This document shows, piece after piece, positions 29,001 through 37,408 of a stretch of 64,000 nucleotides of DNA. Origin of the DNA: Mycolicibacterium crocinum (lineage in GTDB: Bacteria > Actinomycetota > Actinomycetes > Mycobacteriales > Mycobacteriaceae); contig NZ_CP092362.2 of the NCBI RefSeq assembly GCF_022370635.2, positions 2,604,001 through 2,668,000 on the forward strand. The letters are read 5' to 3'. Every line of letters starts with the position of its first letter. The stretch's first letter is position 1. A program made the position numbers and the translations under genes. The notes beneath the pieces were generated by a model, which ran no database searches, was not told the origin of the DNA, and saw only the letters and a list, made by a program, of their open reading frames with translations.

Positions 29001-30839
29001 ATGGCAGGCCCGCGTAAATCCGAAGAGCGGCCCGACGTGAGCAAGATCGACAACCGGGCGCCGTCGGTGCCGCGGATGTTCCTGAATCGCGTCGCGGCTA
29101 CCCCCAACGCTGAAGCGTTCCGCTATCCCGAGAACGACGGGTGGACCAGTGTCACCTGGGCGCAGGTTGGCGAACGTGTCGAACTGATCGCCGCGGGCCT
29201 CATCGCTTTGGGGATCAACCCCGAGGATCGAGTCGCGCTGGCGTCGGGAACTCGCTACGAGTGGGTCATCGTCGACTTCGGCATCCTGGCCGCGGGCGCG
29301 GCCACGACCACGGTCTACCCGAGCACCAACGCCGAGGACACGGCGTTCATCGTCGCGAACTCGGGCAGCCGCGTCGTGGTGGCGGAGAACCAATCTCAGG
29401 TCGACAAGCTGACCGCCAACCGCGCCGATCTGCCCGCCGTCGAGAAAGTGGTGATCATCGACGGCACCAGCGAGGACGACTGGGTGATCACGCTCGACGA
29501 ACTCGAGCAATTGGGCAAGCAGCTGTTGGCTGACCAGCCCACCGCGGTCACCGACCGGATCGACGCGATCCCGCCCGAGCAGTTGGCTACTCTGATCTAC
29601 ACCTCCGGTACCACTGGCAAGCCGAAGGGTGTGCGGTTGCACCACGAGGCGTGGACCTACACCGCGGCGGCACTGGATTCGCTGAATGTGTTGTCCGATC
29701 AGGACCTCAACTATCTGTGGCTGCCGCTGGCACACTCGTTCGGCAAGGTGATGCTGGCCATGCCGCTGCTGATGGGTTTCCCGACGGTCATCGACGGGCG
29801 GGTGGACAAGATCGTCGAGAATCTGGCGGTCATCAAGCCGACGTTTATGGGGGCTGTGCCGCGCATCTTCGAGAAGGTGCACGGCCGCATCACCGAGACG
29901 ATGGCCGAAGAGGGCGGCGCGAAGAAGCGGCTCTTCGACTGGGCCAGCGATGTGGGCCTGCAGGTCTCGCGCGCCCGGCAGGCCGGCCACCGGGTCGGAC
30001 CGCTGCTGGCGTTGCAGCACAAGCTCGCCGACCGCTTGGTGTTCAACACGATCCGTCAGCGCTTCGGCGGCAGGCTGCGGTTCTTCATCTCCGGGTCGGC
30101 GGCTCTGGATCGCGACATCGCGCAGTGGTTCGATGCGGTCGGCGCCATCGTCCTGGAAGGGTATGGGCTGACTGAGACGTCGGCTGCGTCTTCGCTGAAT
30201 CGCCTGCACGCGTATCGGTTCGGTACGGTCGGGTGGACGTTGCCGTACACCGACGTCAAGATCGCCGGCGATGGCGAGGTGCTGCTCAAGGGACCGGGCG
30301 TGATGAGCGGATACCACGACCTGCCCGAGGCGACCGCCGAGGCCATCGACTCCGACGGATGGTTCCACACCGGCGATATCGGCGAGCTCGACGCCGAGGG
30401 CTTCCTGCGGATCACTGACCGCAAGAAGGACATGTTCAAGACCTCGCAGGGCAAATACGTTGCGCCCTCGGCGATTTCGGCGGTGTTCAAAGGCATCTGC
30501 CCGTTCGCCAGCGAGATCATCATCTACGGCGAGGGCAAGCCCTACTGCGTCGCACTTGTGAGCCTCGACGCTGAGGCCATCCGTGAGTGGGCCGACCGCA
30601 ATGGTATGGAGGGCAAGTCCTTCGAGGAGGTCGCCCGCGACGAGAAGACCAGGGCGATGGTCGAAGGGTACGTGGAAACCCTCAACAAGCATCTCAACCG
30701 GTGGGAGCAGGTCAAGCGGTTCGCGATCATCGATCGCGAGTTGACGGTCGAGGCAGGCGATTTGACGCCGAGCCTCAAGCTCAAGCGCAAAGCGGTCGTG
30801 GAGAACTTCCACGACAACATCGACGAGCTGTACGGCTGA
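29001..30839 (+). CDS. Long-chain fatty-acid-CoA ligase (FadD15-like)
   Basis: A 612-residue ANL-superfamily ligase of the long-chain type. Motifs: LIYTSGTTGKPKG (P-loop, about 197-209), EGYGLTETSAAS, WFHTGDIGELD, and the C-terminal lysine region TPSLKLKRKAVVE. It resembles FadD15/FadD11-type AMP-binding ligases, which activate long-chain fatty acids with ATP and CoA for degradation or lipid synthesis. The ATG at 29001 begins MAGPRKSEERPDVSK, and the 160-base gap upstream holds nothing I recognise. A secreted-protein gene follows 2 bases after its stop. Confidence 0.92.
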   Translation: MAGPRKSEERPDVSKIDNRAPSVPRMFLNRVAATPNAEAFRYPENDGWTSVTWAQVGERVELIAAGLIALGINPEDRVALASGTRYEWVIVDFGILAAGAATTTVYPSTNAEDTAFIVANSGSRVVVAENQSQVDKLTANRADLPAVEKVVIIDGTSEDDWVITLDELEQLGKQLLADQPTAVTDRIDAIPPEQLATLIYTSGTTGKPKGVRLHHEAWTYTAAALDSLNVLSDQDLNYLWLPLAHSFGKVMLAMPLLMGFPTVIDGRVDKIVENLAVIKPTFMGAVPRIFEKVHGRITETMAEEGGAKKRLFDWASDVGLQVSRARQAGHRVGPLLALQHKLADRLVFNTIRQRFGGRLRFFISGSAALDRDIAQWFDAVGAIVLEGYGLTETSAASSLNRLHAYRFGTVGWTLPYTDVKIAGDGEVLLKGPGVMSGYHDLPEATAEAIDSDGWFHTGDIGELDAEGFLRITDRKKDMFKTSQGKYVAPSAISAVFKGICPFASEIIIYGEGKPYCVALVSLDAEAIREWADRNGMEGKSFEEVARDEKTRAMVEGYVETLNKHLNRWEQVKRFAIIDRELTVEAGDLTPSLKLKRKAVVENFHDNIDELYG

Positions 30840-30841
30840 CC

Positions 30842-31342
30842 ATGTGGCGTTGCGGTGCGCTGCTGGCCGCGACGGCGACGACCGCCGCGCTGGCGTTCGC
30901 GACGGCGCCCGCACACGCCGATGTCGCGGTGCCGCAGGCGGGGGCGCCCTGCCCGGCGGATCTCGCGGACGTGATGACCCGGTTGCCGAATGTCGGCGAC
31001 TTCCTGGTGTGCCAGGCGTCCGGCAGTTGGGCGCCGGTTCTCGATCCGTTCGATCCCGTCAGCCGATGGCTGAGCTATGGCTCCGGAATAACGTTGCACG
31101 GTCAGGGTTTCCGTAACCCGAACCTGCGCTCGGGGTCGTGGACCGCCACCCCGCTGAACCCGGCCGCGGTGTGCGGCGCCGATCAGGTCACCGTGATCGG
31201 GCCGGGAGAGCTTGCGCCCGTTGTGCATTCGCTCGGGGAGGCCGGCCAGCCGCTGCAACTGACCGTGTTGCCGAAGCTGTTCACGATCACAATGAACGGT
31301 GACTGTCTGTGGTCCGAGGACCAGCCACCGGGGATGTGGTAG
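30842..31342 (+). CDS. Exported hypothetical protein
   Basis: A 166-residue protein with a signal peptide (ALLAATATTAALAFATAPAHA, cleavage after AHA at about residue 26). The mature part has four cysteines (CPAD, VCQA, VCGA, DCLW) that could pair in the oxidising cell wall space, and is otherwise rich in Gly and Pro. No known domain. It starts 2 bases after the FadD stop and ends 4 bases before the next ORF, so it is in the same operon. Confidence 0.75.
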   Translation: MWRCGALLAATATTAALAFATAPAHADVAVPQAGAPCPADLADVMTRLPNVGDFLVCQASGSWAPVLDPFDPVSRWLSYGSGITLHGQGFRNPNLRSGSWTATPLNPAAVCGADQVTVIGPGELAPVVHSLGEAGQPLQLTVLPKLFTITMNGDCLWSEDQPPGMW

Positions 31343-31346
31343 TCGC

Positions 31347-31640
31347 GTGTTCCGTCTGACGGTGCAGGACGTGTTCGTCATCAAGAATCGCGGCCTGGTC
31401 GCCACCGGCCGCGTCGAGCTCGGCCAGATCGCGGTCGGCGACGAGGTGCGGATCAACGGGAACCGGGCGGTTCACGTCGACGCGATCGAAAGCTTCCGCA
31501 AGAAGCTGGACGAGGCGGCGGAAGGGGCGAACGTCGGGCTGCTGTTTTCGGGCCTCGGCCGCAGCGACCTGTCACCGGGCGACGTGCTCACCGCGGGCGC
31601 GGTGGAGCCAACCTCGGGCGGCGTGGACGTGAGTCTGTAG
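31347..31640 (+). CDS. EF-Tu domain II-like mini protein
   Basis: A 97-residue protein resembling only domain 2 of EF-Tu-type GTPases: VFRLTVQDVFVIKNRGLVATGRV, VGDEVRING, and GLLFSGLGRSDLSPGDVL. There is no GTP-binding domain. Such lone beta-barrels occur in actinobacteria beside regulators, but no function is known to me. The GTG at 31347 is chosen because it starts exactly at the domain, 5 bases after the preceding stop. A strong hairpin follows. Confidence 0.7.
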   Translation: MFRLTVQDVFVIKNRGLVATGRVELGQIAVGDEVRINGNRAVHVDAIESFRKKLDEAAEGANVGLLFSGLGRSDLSPGDVLTAGAVEPTSGGVDVSL

Positions 31641-31647
31641 ACCAAGT

Positions 31648-31715
31648 GGTCCCCAGGGGCGGGGGGCCGGTGGCCCAAGGGGGTGGCCACTTCGCGTAGC
31701 CCATCCCTGGGGACC
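31648..31715 (+). terminator. Large GC-rich hairpin after the EF-Tu-like gene
   Basis: Perfect 11-bp arms (GGTCCCCAGGG at 31648-31658, CCCTGGGGACC at 31705-31715) enclose 46 bases that fold further (GGGCC-GGT-GGCCC; GTGGCCAC). It begins 8 bases after the stop at 31640. There is no T-run. It could be a terminator or a structured RNA. The rest of the gap to 31872 shows nothing else. Confidence 0.5.
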
Positions 31716-31872
31716 CGCTTGTGACGGTCGGACTTCGGTGTGATTGCGCTACCGGGCCCCGACCGGTCGGCTGTGTTCTCAGCGTCGTCAAAAATCTACG
31801 GCAAAGGTGGCGGTCAGCGGCCGTTTTCACCAGAAAAATTGACGATGAGGTAAGGGTGTGCTTGGTGTGGCA

Positions 31873-32055
31873 TCAGTGTTCGGTCGGCGCGTTGGGTGCG
31901 GGGGCGATGCCGGGGAATTCGGGTGGCGGGACCGGTTCGTAGAACAACACCACCGCGATCGCAATGGCGGTAACGACGACCGCCGCGATGGCGACGACGA
32001 CTTCGGCGAGCGACGCCCGCCGCAGCCTTCGGACCGTTCTTCTGACCCCCGCCAT
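31873..32055 (-). CDS. Small single-pass membrane protein
   Basis: A 60-residue ORF with a basic N-terminus (RRTVRRLRRAS), one strong TM helix (VVVAIAAVVVTAIAIAVVLFY) and a Pro-rich outside tail (EPVPPPEFPGIAPAPNAP). This layout is protein-like and common among small mycobacterial envelope proteins. It reads in the direction of the P450 upstream of it (gap 96 bases). No family recognised; no clear RBS. Confidence 0.5.
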   Translation of the reverse strand: MAGVRRTVRRLRRASLAEVVVAIAAVVVTAIAIAVVLFYEPVPPPEFPGIAPAPNAPTEH

Positions 32056-32151
32056 AGCGCAGGACCGTAGTAGACCGGCGACGGATCGATGGATCTGGCC
32101 AGCAGGGTCACAGGCGGCCGGAAGCGTTCCCGCAGGAACGGGTCGTGGTTC

Positions 32152-33330
32152 TCAGCTCCACGTCACGGGAAGTGCGACCAGGCCGTGCGACAACGAATGG
32201 AAGCCCGCGTTCAGGGTGGCGGGATCGGTGCACAGTTGCAGTGTCGGGAACCGGGGGATGAGCTGGGAGTAGACGGTCTTGAGCTCCAGGCGTGCCAGCG
32301 CCGCGCCGAGGCAGTAGTGCAGGCCGTATCCAAAGCCGACGTGTGCGGCGCCGGTGCGGGCGAGGTCGACGCGATCAGGGTCGGTGAAGACGTCCGGGTC
32401 ATGGTTGGCCGCACCCGGGTCCAGCAGCACCAGGTCGCCTTCGCGGATCGTCACGCCGTCAGCGTCGATGTCGCCTCGGGCGTAGCGCGGAACGCCGACT
32501 CCGCCGGTCATGCCGGCGCGCAGAATCTCTTCGACGGCCTTGGGGACGAGGTCGGGGTTGTGCAGCAGCGCTTGCCATTGGTCGGGATTGCTCAACAGCA
32601 CCAGCGAACCGACCCAGATCTGGGTCACCGTCGTCTCGTGTCCGGCGAACAGCAGCTGCATCGCCAGGGTGGCGATCTCGAAGTCGGCGAGGTCGGGCTC
32701 GTCGCACAGGCGGGAGATGACGTCGTCGTCCGGGTGGGCGCGCTTGGCGCTCACCAACTCCATGCCATAACCGATCAGCGATTCGAGGCCTTTGAGGGAG
32801 ACGTCGTCGTCGGGTGAGAAGGCGGCGTCGTCGACCCAGAGCCGGAAGCGGTCCCGGTCGGCGTAGGGGACGCCGAGCAGGTCGCAGATCACCAGGATGG
32901 GCAGGGGCAGTGCCAGGTCGGTCAACAGGTCGGCGGGCGGGCCTTGGCGTTCCATATCGTCGAGCAGGTCGGCGCACAGTCCTTCGACCTTCGGTTGCAG
33001 AGTGCGCATGTGCCGGGGGCCGAAGTGCGGCTGCAGCAGTTGGCGCATCCGGGCGTGGTCGGTGGGCTCGGAGTCGAAATCTCCGATGGGGCCGCCGAAC
33101 AATGCCGAGGTTCGGCTACGCGGCGCGTTGGCGGGGTCGCGGTGGGTGCGGCCGAGGAGTTCGTTGTCCATCAGCCGGCGCACGAGCGAGTAGCCGGTCA
33201 CCAGCCAGGCCTCGTCGCCGACGGAGGTGAGGACTTTGTGGATCGGACCGAGGCCCTGCAGCGCGACGAGGTCGTCGGGGGAGCGCAGTGGATGACTCTG
33301 ACGAAACGGCAGCTGCGCGGGGGCGGTCAT
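32152..33330 (-). CDS. Cytochrome P450
   Basis: A 392-residue soluble bacterial P450. I-helix LLFAGHETT (oxygen-activating Thr), K-helix ExxR in EEILRAG and heme loop VGFGYGLHYCLG with C340 as the iron ligand. Such enzymes hydroxylate hydrophobic substrates with electrons from ferredoxin. The ATG at 33330 gives the standard length; longer frames upstream are not P450-like. No ferredoxin gene is adjacent. The substrate and CYP family cannot be assigned with confidence. Confidence 0.93.
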   Translation of the reverse strand: MTAPAQLPFRQSHPLRSPDDLVALQGLGPIHKVLTSVGDEAWLVTGYSLVRRLMDNELLGRTHRDPANAPRSRTSALFGGPIGDFDSEPTDHARMRQLLQPHFGPRHMRTLQPKVEGLCADLLDDMERQGPPADLLTDLALPLPILVICDLLGVPYADRDRFRLWVDDAAFSPDDDVSLKGLESLIGYGMELVSAKRAHPDDDVISRLCDEPDLADFEIATLAMQLLFAGHETTVTQIWVGSLVLLSNPDQWQALLHNPDLVPKAVEEILRAGMTGGVGVPRYARGDIDADGVTIREGDLVLLDPGAANHDPDVFTDPDRVDLARTGAAHVGFGYGLHYCLGAALARLELKTVYSQLIPRFPTLQLCTDPATLNAGFHSLSHGLVALPVTWS

Positions 33331-33414
33331 CGTTGGAGCGTACGACCGTCGGAAACGCCAGGGGAACATTTTCAAGACTATTGGTCTTGTTTGCTTGCGC
33401 CTTACTATCGAGCC

Positions 33415-33924
33415 GTGGCTCGCATCGATTGTCGCAGCGTGAGTGCCCTCGCCGGATTGGGCGCTGCCTCGGTGGCGACCGCCATGTGGCTTCCTCCCGT
33501 CGCCTCCGCCGACCCCGCGTCCTGGAACGGTGATTACGCGATCACGTTCATCGTCGGCCCCAAGGGCGGCACGAGCATGGCAGCCGGTCAGCCCGAGCAG
33601 CAGCACACCGAAACCTACGGACTGCAATCGAGCTGCACGGGCGGAAAGTGCACCGCCACCATCACGAGCGGTCCTGCGCCGAGCAACCCGACGGTGCCGC
33701 AGCCGGTCCGGTTCACCTGGGACGGGTCGGCCTGGACGCAAGCCAGCGACTTCCAATGGCAATGCATGATGCCCGACGGGACGATCCAGTGGAATCCAGC
33801 CCATGCCGAGGTGCGCTATACCCCTCAGGCCGACGGGTCCCTCGCCGGCACGATGCACACCGAGATCTTCAGCGGTGCCTGCCAGGGCACGGTCGATATG
33901 AACATGACCGCAGAGCGGGTATAG
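33415..33924 (+). CDS. Exported hypothetical protein
   Basis: A 169-residue protein with an N-terminal signal sequence (VSALAGLGAASVATAMWLPPVASA, cut near residue 32) and no lipobox. The mature part has four cysteines (SSCTGGKC, QWQCMM, GACQG) and a repeated Trp-containing, beta-rich pattern (FTWDGSAWTQASDFQW). It resembles small secreted mycobacterial proteins without known function. The GTG at 33415 places the signal peptide correctly. It is divergent from the P450; the 84-base gap has no recognised site. Confidence 0.7.
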   Translation: MARIDCRSVSALAGLGAASVATAMWLPPVASADPASWNGDYAITFIVGPKGGTSMAAGQPEQQHTETYGLQSSCTGGKCTATITSGPAPSNPTVPQPVRFTWDGSAWTQASDFQWQCMMPDGTIQWNPAHAEVRYTPQADGSLAGTMHTEIFSGACQGTVDMNMTAERV

Positions 33925-34089
33925 CTGGGCGGGCCCGCACGAGCTTGGCGCGCTGGCCGGTGCTGTACCCCGGAAATCGCGCCGAAGCAATTTCGTTTGC
34001 AGCCAAGGATGTTCAGCACGCCGGCACGGTAAGACGAACGCGAAGAATCGGTCGTGACGCTCAACAAAACCTCGACCTGCGAATGCACG

Positions 34090-34164
34090 TGGTGCGCGAT
34101 ACTGGGATTGAACCAGTGACCTCTTCCGTGTCAGGGAAGCGCTCTCCCGCTGAGCTAATCGCGC
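34090..34164 (-). tRNA. tRNA-Val (anticodon GAC)
   Basis: On the minus strand a full cloverleaf: acceptor GCGCGAT/ATCGCGC, D-arm with AGCTCAGCGGGAGAGC, anticodon loop CTTCCCT-GAC-ACGGAAG, T-arm GGTTCAATCC, and an encoded CCA (34090-34092). First of three minus-strand tRNA genes. Confidence 0.95.
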
Positions 34165-34177
34165 GGGACAAATCTCT

Positions 34178-34251
34178 TGGAGGTGGAGACGGGAATCGAA
34201 CCCGTGTGCACGGCTTTGCAGGCCGTTGCCTCACCACTCGGCCACTCCACC
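34178..34251 (-). tRNA. tRNA-Cys (anticodon GCA)
   Basis: Minus strand: acceptor GGTGGAG/CTCCACC, anticodon arm GGCCT-GCA-AAGCC, T-arm CGGGTTCGATTCCCG, discriminator U and encoded CCA (34178-34180). It sits 13 bases upstream of the tRNA-Val gene in transcription order. Confidence 0.95.
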
Positions 34252-34281
34252 GTTGGGTCTGATGCCGCACTTGCACCTTCG

Positions 34282-34354
34282 AGCGGATGACGGGATTCGA
34301 ACCCGCGACCCTCACCTTGGCAAGGTGATGCGCTACCAACTGCGCTACATCCGC
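34282..34354 (-). tRNA. tRNA-Gly (anticodon GCC)
   Basis: Minus strand: acceptor GCGGATG/CATCCGC, D-arm AGCGCAGTTGGTAGCGC, anticodon arm ACCTT-GCC-AAGGT, T-arm GCGGGTTCGAATCCCGT. CCA is not encoded. Probably the first gene of a Gly-Cys-Val transcript. Confidence 0.95.
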
Positions 34355-34527
34355 ACGCCTCGAACGAGATCGTCGCTCGCTGCGAAGCACGACAATAGTC
34401 GACGCAAGCGAAGCCACACAAATCCCCACTGTTCACGTGTCGCGACGAGCGCATTCCAGGCGGATGGCCTTGCCGTGCTAGTGTTCCTGGTCGGCGAATT
34501 CGACACCTCTTGGTGTGCGCCACCCCC

Positions 34528-34602
34528 GGTCTCGTAGCTCAGTGGGAGAGCGTCCGCCTCACACGCGGAAGGTCGCTGGTTCGATACCAGCCGGGACCAC
34601 CA
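34528..34602 (+). tRNA. tRNA-Val (anticodon CAC)
   Basis: Plus strand: acceptor GGTCTCG/CGGGACC, D-arm AGCTCAGTGGGAGAGC, anticodon arm TCCGC-CTCACAC-GCGGA, T-arm GCTGGTTCGATACCAGC, encoded CCA (34600-34602). Divergent from the other three; the 173-base gap between shows no ORF. Confidence 0.95.
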
Positions 34603-34635
34603 CACAATCGCCGTCGTAGGGCCCTTCTGAGCGCG

Positions 34636-34965
34636 TCAGAATTGGTCTGCGATCCGCCGCAGTTCCCCTGCCAACTGGCGGTCGTCTTCGGCCATGCGTC
34701 GGTGCCGTTGGGCGCGCTCGAGGTGATAGTCCTTGTTCGGGCTGGTCGCTGCGAGTCGTTCGCACGAGTCCGCCAGCCGATCTTGACTGAGCGCGGACTC
34801 GTCCATGCTGTCTGCGGCTTTGAGCTGAGCTTGTTTCACCGTCGGAGGTTTCTCCGGTACCACCGCGTCATCATGTCCACTAACAGGGCTCGATAAACCT
34901 GCACCACCCGAGAGGTTCCGCCGCTGGCGGCGTAGGCGATTCAGAAGACTTGTGCCCGAACGCAT
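34636..34965 (-). CDS. Small hypothetical protein, charged C-terminus
   Basis: An ORF of up to 109 residues, start uncertain (ATG-type starts at 34965 and 34809, GTG at 34863). The C-terminal half is charged and helical (ERLAATSPNKDYHLERAQRH, RMAEDDRQLAGELRRIAD) and reads like real protein; the N-terminal half is less convincing. No RBS stands out and no family is recognised. It lies between tRNA-Val and the sigma-factor gene on the opposite strand. Confidence 0.45.
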   Translation of the reverse strand: MRSGTSLLNRLRRQRRNLSGGAGLSSPVSGHDDAVVPEKPPTVKQAQLKAADSMDESALSQDRLADSCERLAATSPNKDYHLERAQRHRRMAEDDRQLAGELRRIADQF

Positions 34966-35045
34966 TCAGCACCAGTCGGGTCGCCGAGATGATCACGCCA
35001 ACTGCCTTCGCGCACCGCCGCCGAGTGTCACGGCGGTTCGAACGT

Positions 35046-35071
35046 GTTTGCGTTGTGCACTGTTGGGGTAC
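35046..35071 (+). promoter_or_regulatory. SigF-type promoter of the sigma-factor gene
   Basis: GTTT (35046-35049), 16-base spacer, GGGTAC (35066-35071) fits the mycobacterial SigF consensus GTTT-N15-17-GGGTAT closely. It lies 66 bases upstream of the sigma gene's ATG, which suggests autoregulation. Confidence 0.6.
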
Positions 35072-35136
35072 AAGACATCCGGGTTCAGATTCGAGCCGCG
35101 GCGAAATGAGCAAGCGGGGCGGATCGAGGTAATCCG

Positions 35137-36015
35137 ATGTCTGGCGTTGAAACGCGCAATGAGTATGCCGATGTGGACGACATGTTTCGGCGTCTCCAGG
35201 GCTTAGCTGACGGTAGTGATGGATTCTTCCGCCAGCGCGAAGAGATCATCGAGCGCATGCTGCCTGTGGCCAGGCATGTAGCACGGCGCTTCAGGGGCCG
35301 GGGTGAGGAATACGACGACCTCTTCCAGGCTGCGTCGGTCGGCTTGGTCAACGCCGTCAACCGCTTCGATCCCGACAGAGGCGCCGAGTTCCTACCGTTC
35401 GCCGTCCCCACCATCATGGGCGAAGTTCGCCGGCACTTCCGTGACCGCGGCTGGGCGTTGAAGGTTCCGCGTCGACTGAAAGAACTTCAGGGCCAACTGA
35501 TTCAAGCTCGATCGGAGCTATCGCAACGCAGCTGCCGGGCGCCGACGCCGTCCGAACTTGCCGAGCACCTGGGTATCGATCGTGAAACGGTGGTCGACGC
35601 ACTCATCGCCGGCAGCAACTACTCCACGCTGTCGACGGACGCACCCGCCGGCGGGGACGGGGACGGCGCGACGCTGTCGAGCTCGCTGGGATCACTTGAC
35701 GCCGGGTTGGCGAAGGTGGTCGACGTAGAGACGGTGCGCCCGCTCATCGAGGCGTTGCCCGAGCGCGAGCAAACCGTGTTGATGATGAGGTTCTTCGGCG
35801 ACAAGACTCAAACGCAGATCGCCCAGCACCTGGGCATTTCGCAGATGCATGTATCCCGGCTGCTGAACCGCACCCTGGCAACGCTGCGCAGGCAGGCCGG
35901 GCCGGAGGCGGACTCGCGACCGGTCCGGCCGGCAGTGGCGCACCCCGCGCGGCGGGCACCACGAGCAATGGCGAGACCGCCGAAGACGGTGGTTACCGCC
36001 GCATTCGCGTCGTGA
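35137..36015 (+). CDS. SigF-like sigma-70 family factor (SigB/SigF/SigG subfamily)
   Basis: A 292-residue stress sigma factor. Region 2 (DDLFQAASVGLVNAVNRFDP), the SigF hallmark FAVPTIMGEVRRHFRDRGW, region 3 (SELAEHLGIDRETVVDALI) and region 4 HTH (KTQTQIAQHLGISQMHVSRL) are all present. The N-terminus NEYADVDDMFRRLQGL parallels M. tuberculosis SigF (261 residues). It has an extra tail of about 35 basic, Pro/Ala-rich residues. No UsfX-type anti-sigma gene is adjacent; an RsbW-type kinase, STAS protein and PP2C phosphatase lie 5-7 kb downstream. A paralogue rather than SigF itself is possible. Confidence 0.9.
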   Translation: MSGVETRNEYADVDDMFRRLQGLADGSDGFFRQREEIIERMLPVARHVARRFRGRGEEYDDLFQAASVGLVNAVNRFDPDRGAEFLPFAVPTIMGEVRRHFRDRGWALKVPRRLKELQGQLIQARSELSQRSCRAPTPSELAEHLGIDRETVVDALIAGSNYSTLSTDAPAGGDGDGATLSSSLGSLDAGLAKVVDVETVRPLIEALPEREQTVLMMRFFGDKTQTQIAQHLGISQMHVSRLLNRTLATLRRQAGPEADSRPVRPAVAHPARRAPRAMARPPKTVVTAAFAS

Positions 36016-36030
36016 ATCGGTGATGCTCCC

Positions 36031-36822
36031 TTAGGCGATCATCGGGTCGATCGCAGACCGCGGCACCAGCACGTGCAACGCCCCGGCCGAGGCGGGCAAC
36101 AACACGCCCTGGTCGAAGAAGAAGATCACGCCGTCGTTGACCACCGCGAAGTTCTGGTAGTTGGCGGGGTTGTACAGCGCTCCCGGCGCGAACGCCAACG
36201 GCGGCGGGGGAGGCGGCGGCGTGGTGGTGGTCGTCGGTGTGGTCGTCGCCGGCTGCCCGGGCGGTGTGGGGGTCGCGACCGGCGGCGGGGGTGCGAGCTG
36301 CTGCTGCAGCTCGGCCTGGACGATCGGCGCCACGGTCTTCAGCGGATCGTCCACGCGCCACAACGGCGTGTTCTGTTTGTCGTCCGGCGCGGCCGTGTAG
36401 ATGATCGCCTTGCGGTAGCTCTGATCCCAGTTGAACGCTTTGTACGTGGTCTGAGAACTCGCACCGCCGACCTTCTGGGTCACCGTGAACACCACGGCCT
36501 GCGTGCCGCGAGGGGGAACCGCCGAGCTGTACTCCGCCGGCTTGATCGTCAACGACGACGGCGACCCGCCGGCCTTAGCGGTGTTGATGAACGCGTCACG
36601 CGTCTGAGAGATGTAGTCGGCGACCGACTTCTGGTCGGGGTAATCCAGCGGAATGCTGATGTCGACGCTGTACGCAGGGTCGGAGAGCTGGATCTCGCAC
36701 GTGCTGCCGGTGTTGCCGCCCTTGAGATCGGCGCAGTAATCCTTCGGCGCGGCGGCCGCCAGCCCGGGAGAGACGGATATGGCGGCAACCGCGGCAACCA
36801 CTGCCACGCTGAGAGAACGCAT
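36031..36822 (-). CDS. MPT64-like secreted antigen with Pro/Thr-rich insertion
   Basis: A 263-residue exported protein. Signal peptide ending GLAAAAP (about residue 25), then close matches to M. tuberculosis MPT64 (Rv1980c): YCADLKGGNTGSTCEIQLSD, PPRGTQAVVF, TTYKAFNWDQSYRKAI, and NYQNFAVVNDGVIFFF. MPT64 has no such insert: residues about 178-210 here are a low-complexity Pro/Thr run between the two halves. Two cysteines near the N-terminus probably form a disulfide. Function of the family is unclear; it is a secreted T-cell antigen. The ATG at 36822 has a strong GGAGG RBS. Confidence 0.9.
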   Translation of the reverse strand: MRSLSVAVVAAVAAISVSPGLAAAAPKDYCADLKGGNTGSTCEIQLSDPAYSVDISIPLDYPDQKSVADYISQTRDAFINTAKAGGSPSSLTIKPAEYSSAVPPRGTQAVVFTVTQKVGGASSQTTYKAFNWDQSYRKAIIYTAAPDDKQNTPLWRVDDPLKTVAPIVQAELQQQLAPPPPVATPTPPGQPATTTPTTTTTPPPPPPPLAFAPGALYNPANYQNFAVVNDGVIFFFDQGVLLPASAGALHVLVPRSAIDPMIA

Positions 36823-36931
36823 GGGTAAAACCTCCAAGCACACGCGGCTCGCGCCGCGACCAACGATCATCGTGTGCCACGCCAGCAAAGCGCCCCGACG
36901 GCATCGGCGCTACACAGCGTAGTCGAGGGCC

Positions 36932-37357
36932 TCAGTCCAGATCGGCGAGCGCCTTGCGGGCAGCTTCCAGTTCGGCTTCGAGCGCGGCGACCTTGGCGGC
37001 CTGCTCCGAACGCGCCTCTTCGATGACCTCCTCGATCGGAGTGGCCAGATCCTCATGCAGTTCCTTGGCCGCCCGGGACACCGCGGCTGCGGCAACCGCA
37101 AGGTCTCGGGCCACGAACGTCGTACCGCGCTTGAGATCGGCACGCCATTCCCCGTCGGCGGTACCCGTCACCGTGAGCGTGAGCTCGATCGTCTTGGTCT
37201 TCTTTCCAGCCTTCTTGGCCGGGGCCTTGGCGGGCTCGGAAGATTCAGAGGTGGACGGCACCGAGGCTTCGGGTGTCGTCTCTGCGGTCGGGCCAGGCGC
37301 CCCGTCCGGCGTTTCGGCGTCGGTGGACGGCGCGTAGGTGTCTACAGTCATGGTCAC
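36932..37357 (-). CDS. Conserved hypothetical protein, Ala/Lys-rich, coiled-coil C-terminus
   Basis: A 141-residue protein: a disordered Thr/Ser/Pro/Glu-rich N-terminus, a basic patch (KAPAKKAGKKTKTIELTLTV), a short beta-like domain (TADGEWRADLKRGTTFVAR) and a long heptad helix (EEVIEEARSEQAAKVAALEA). The GTG at 37357 is preferred over the ATG two codons later because AGGAGG lies 9 bases from it. Its 5' flank is cut by the insertion sequence 50 bases upstream, so its original promoter may be lost or replaced. Function unknown. Confidence 0.75.
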   Translation of the reverse strand: MTMTVDTYAPSTDAETPDGAPGPTAETTPEASVPSTSESSEPAKAPAKKAGKKTKTIELTLTVTGTADGEWRADLKRGTTFVARDLAVAAAAVSRAAKELHEDLATPIEEVIEEARSEQAAKVAALEAELEAARKALADLD

Positions 37358-37408
37358 GTCGAATCTCCTCCTGGGCAACGGCTGGCAATGGCGTCCAGTA
37401 GAACATAC

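Noticed and set aside
28650..30914. 754-codon open frame on the minus strand opposite the long-chain acyl-CoA ligase
   Set aside because: It mirrors the ligase gene codon for codon; the composition (Arg, His, Gln-rich) has no domain, no RBS and no continuation outside the gene. Typical high-GC antisense frame.
34061..34605. Overlapping open frames across the tRNA genes
   Set aside because: They read through four clear cloverleaf tRNA genes and translate into tRNA-derived peptides.
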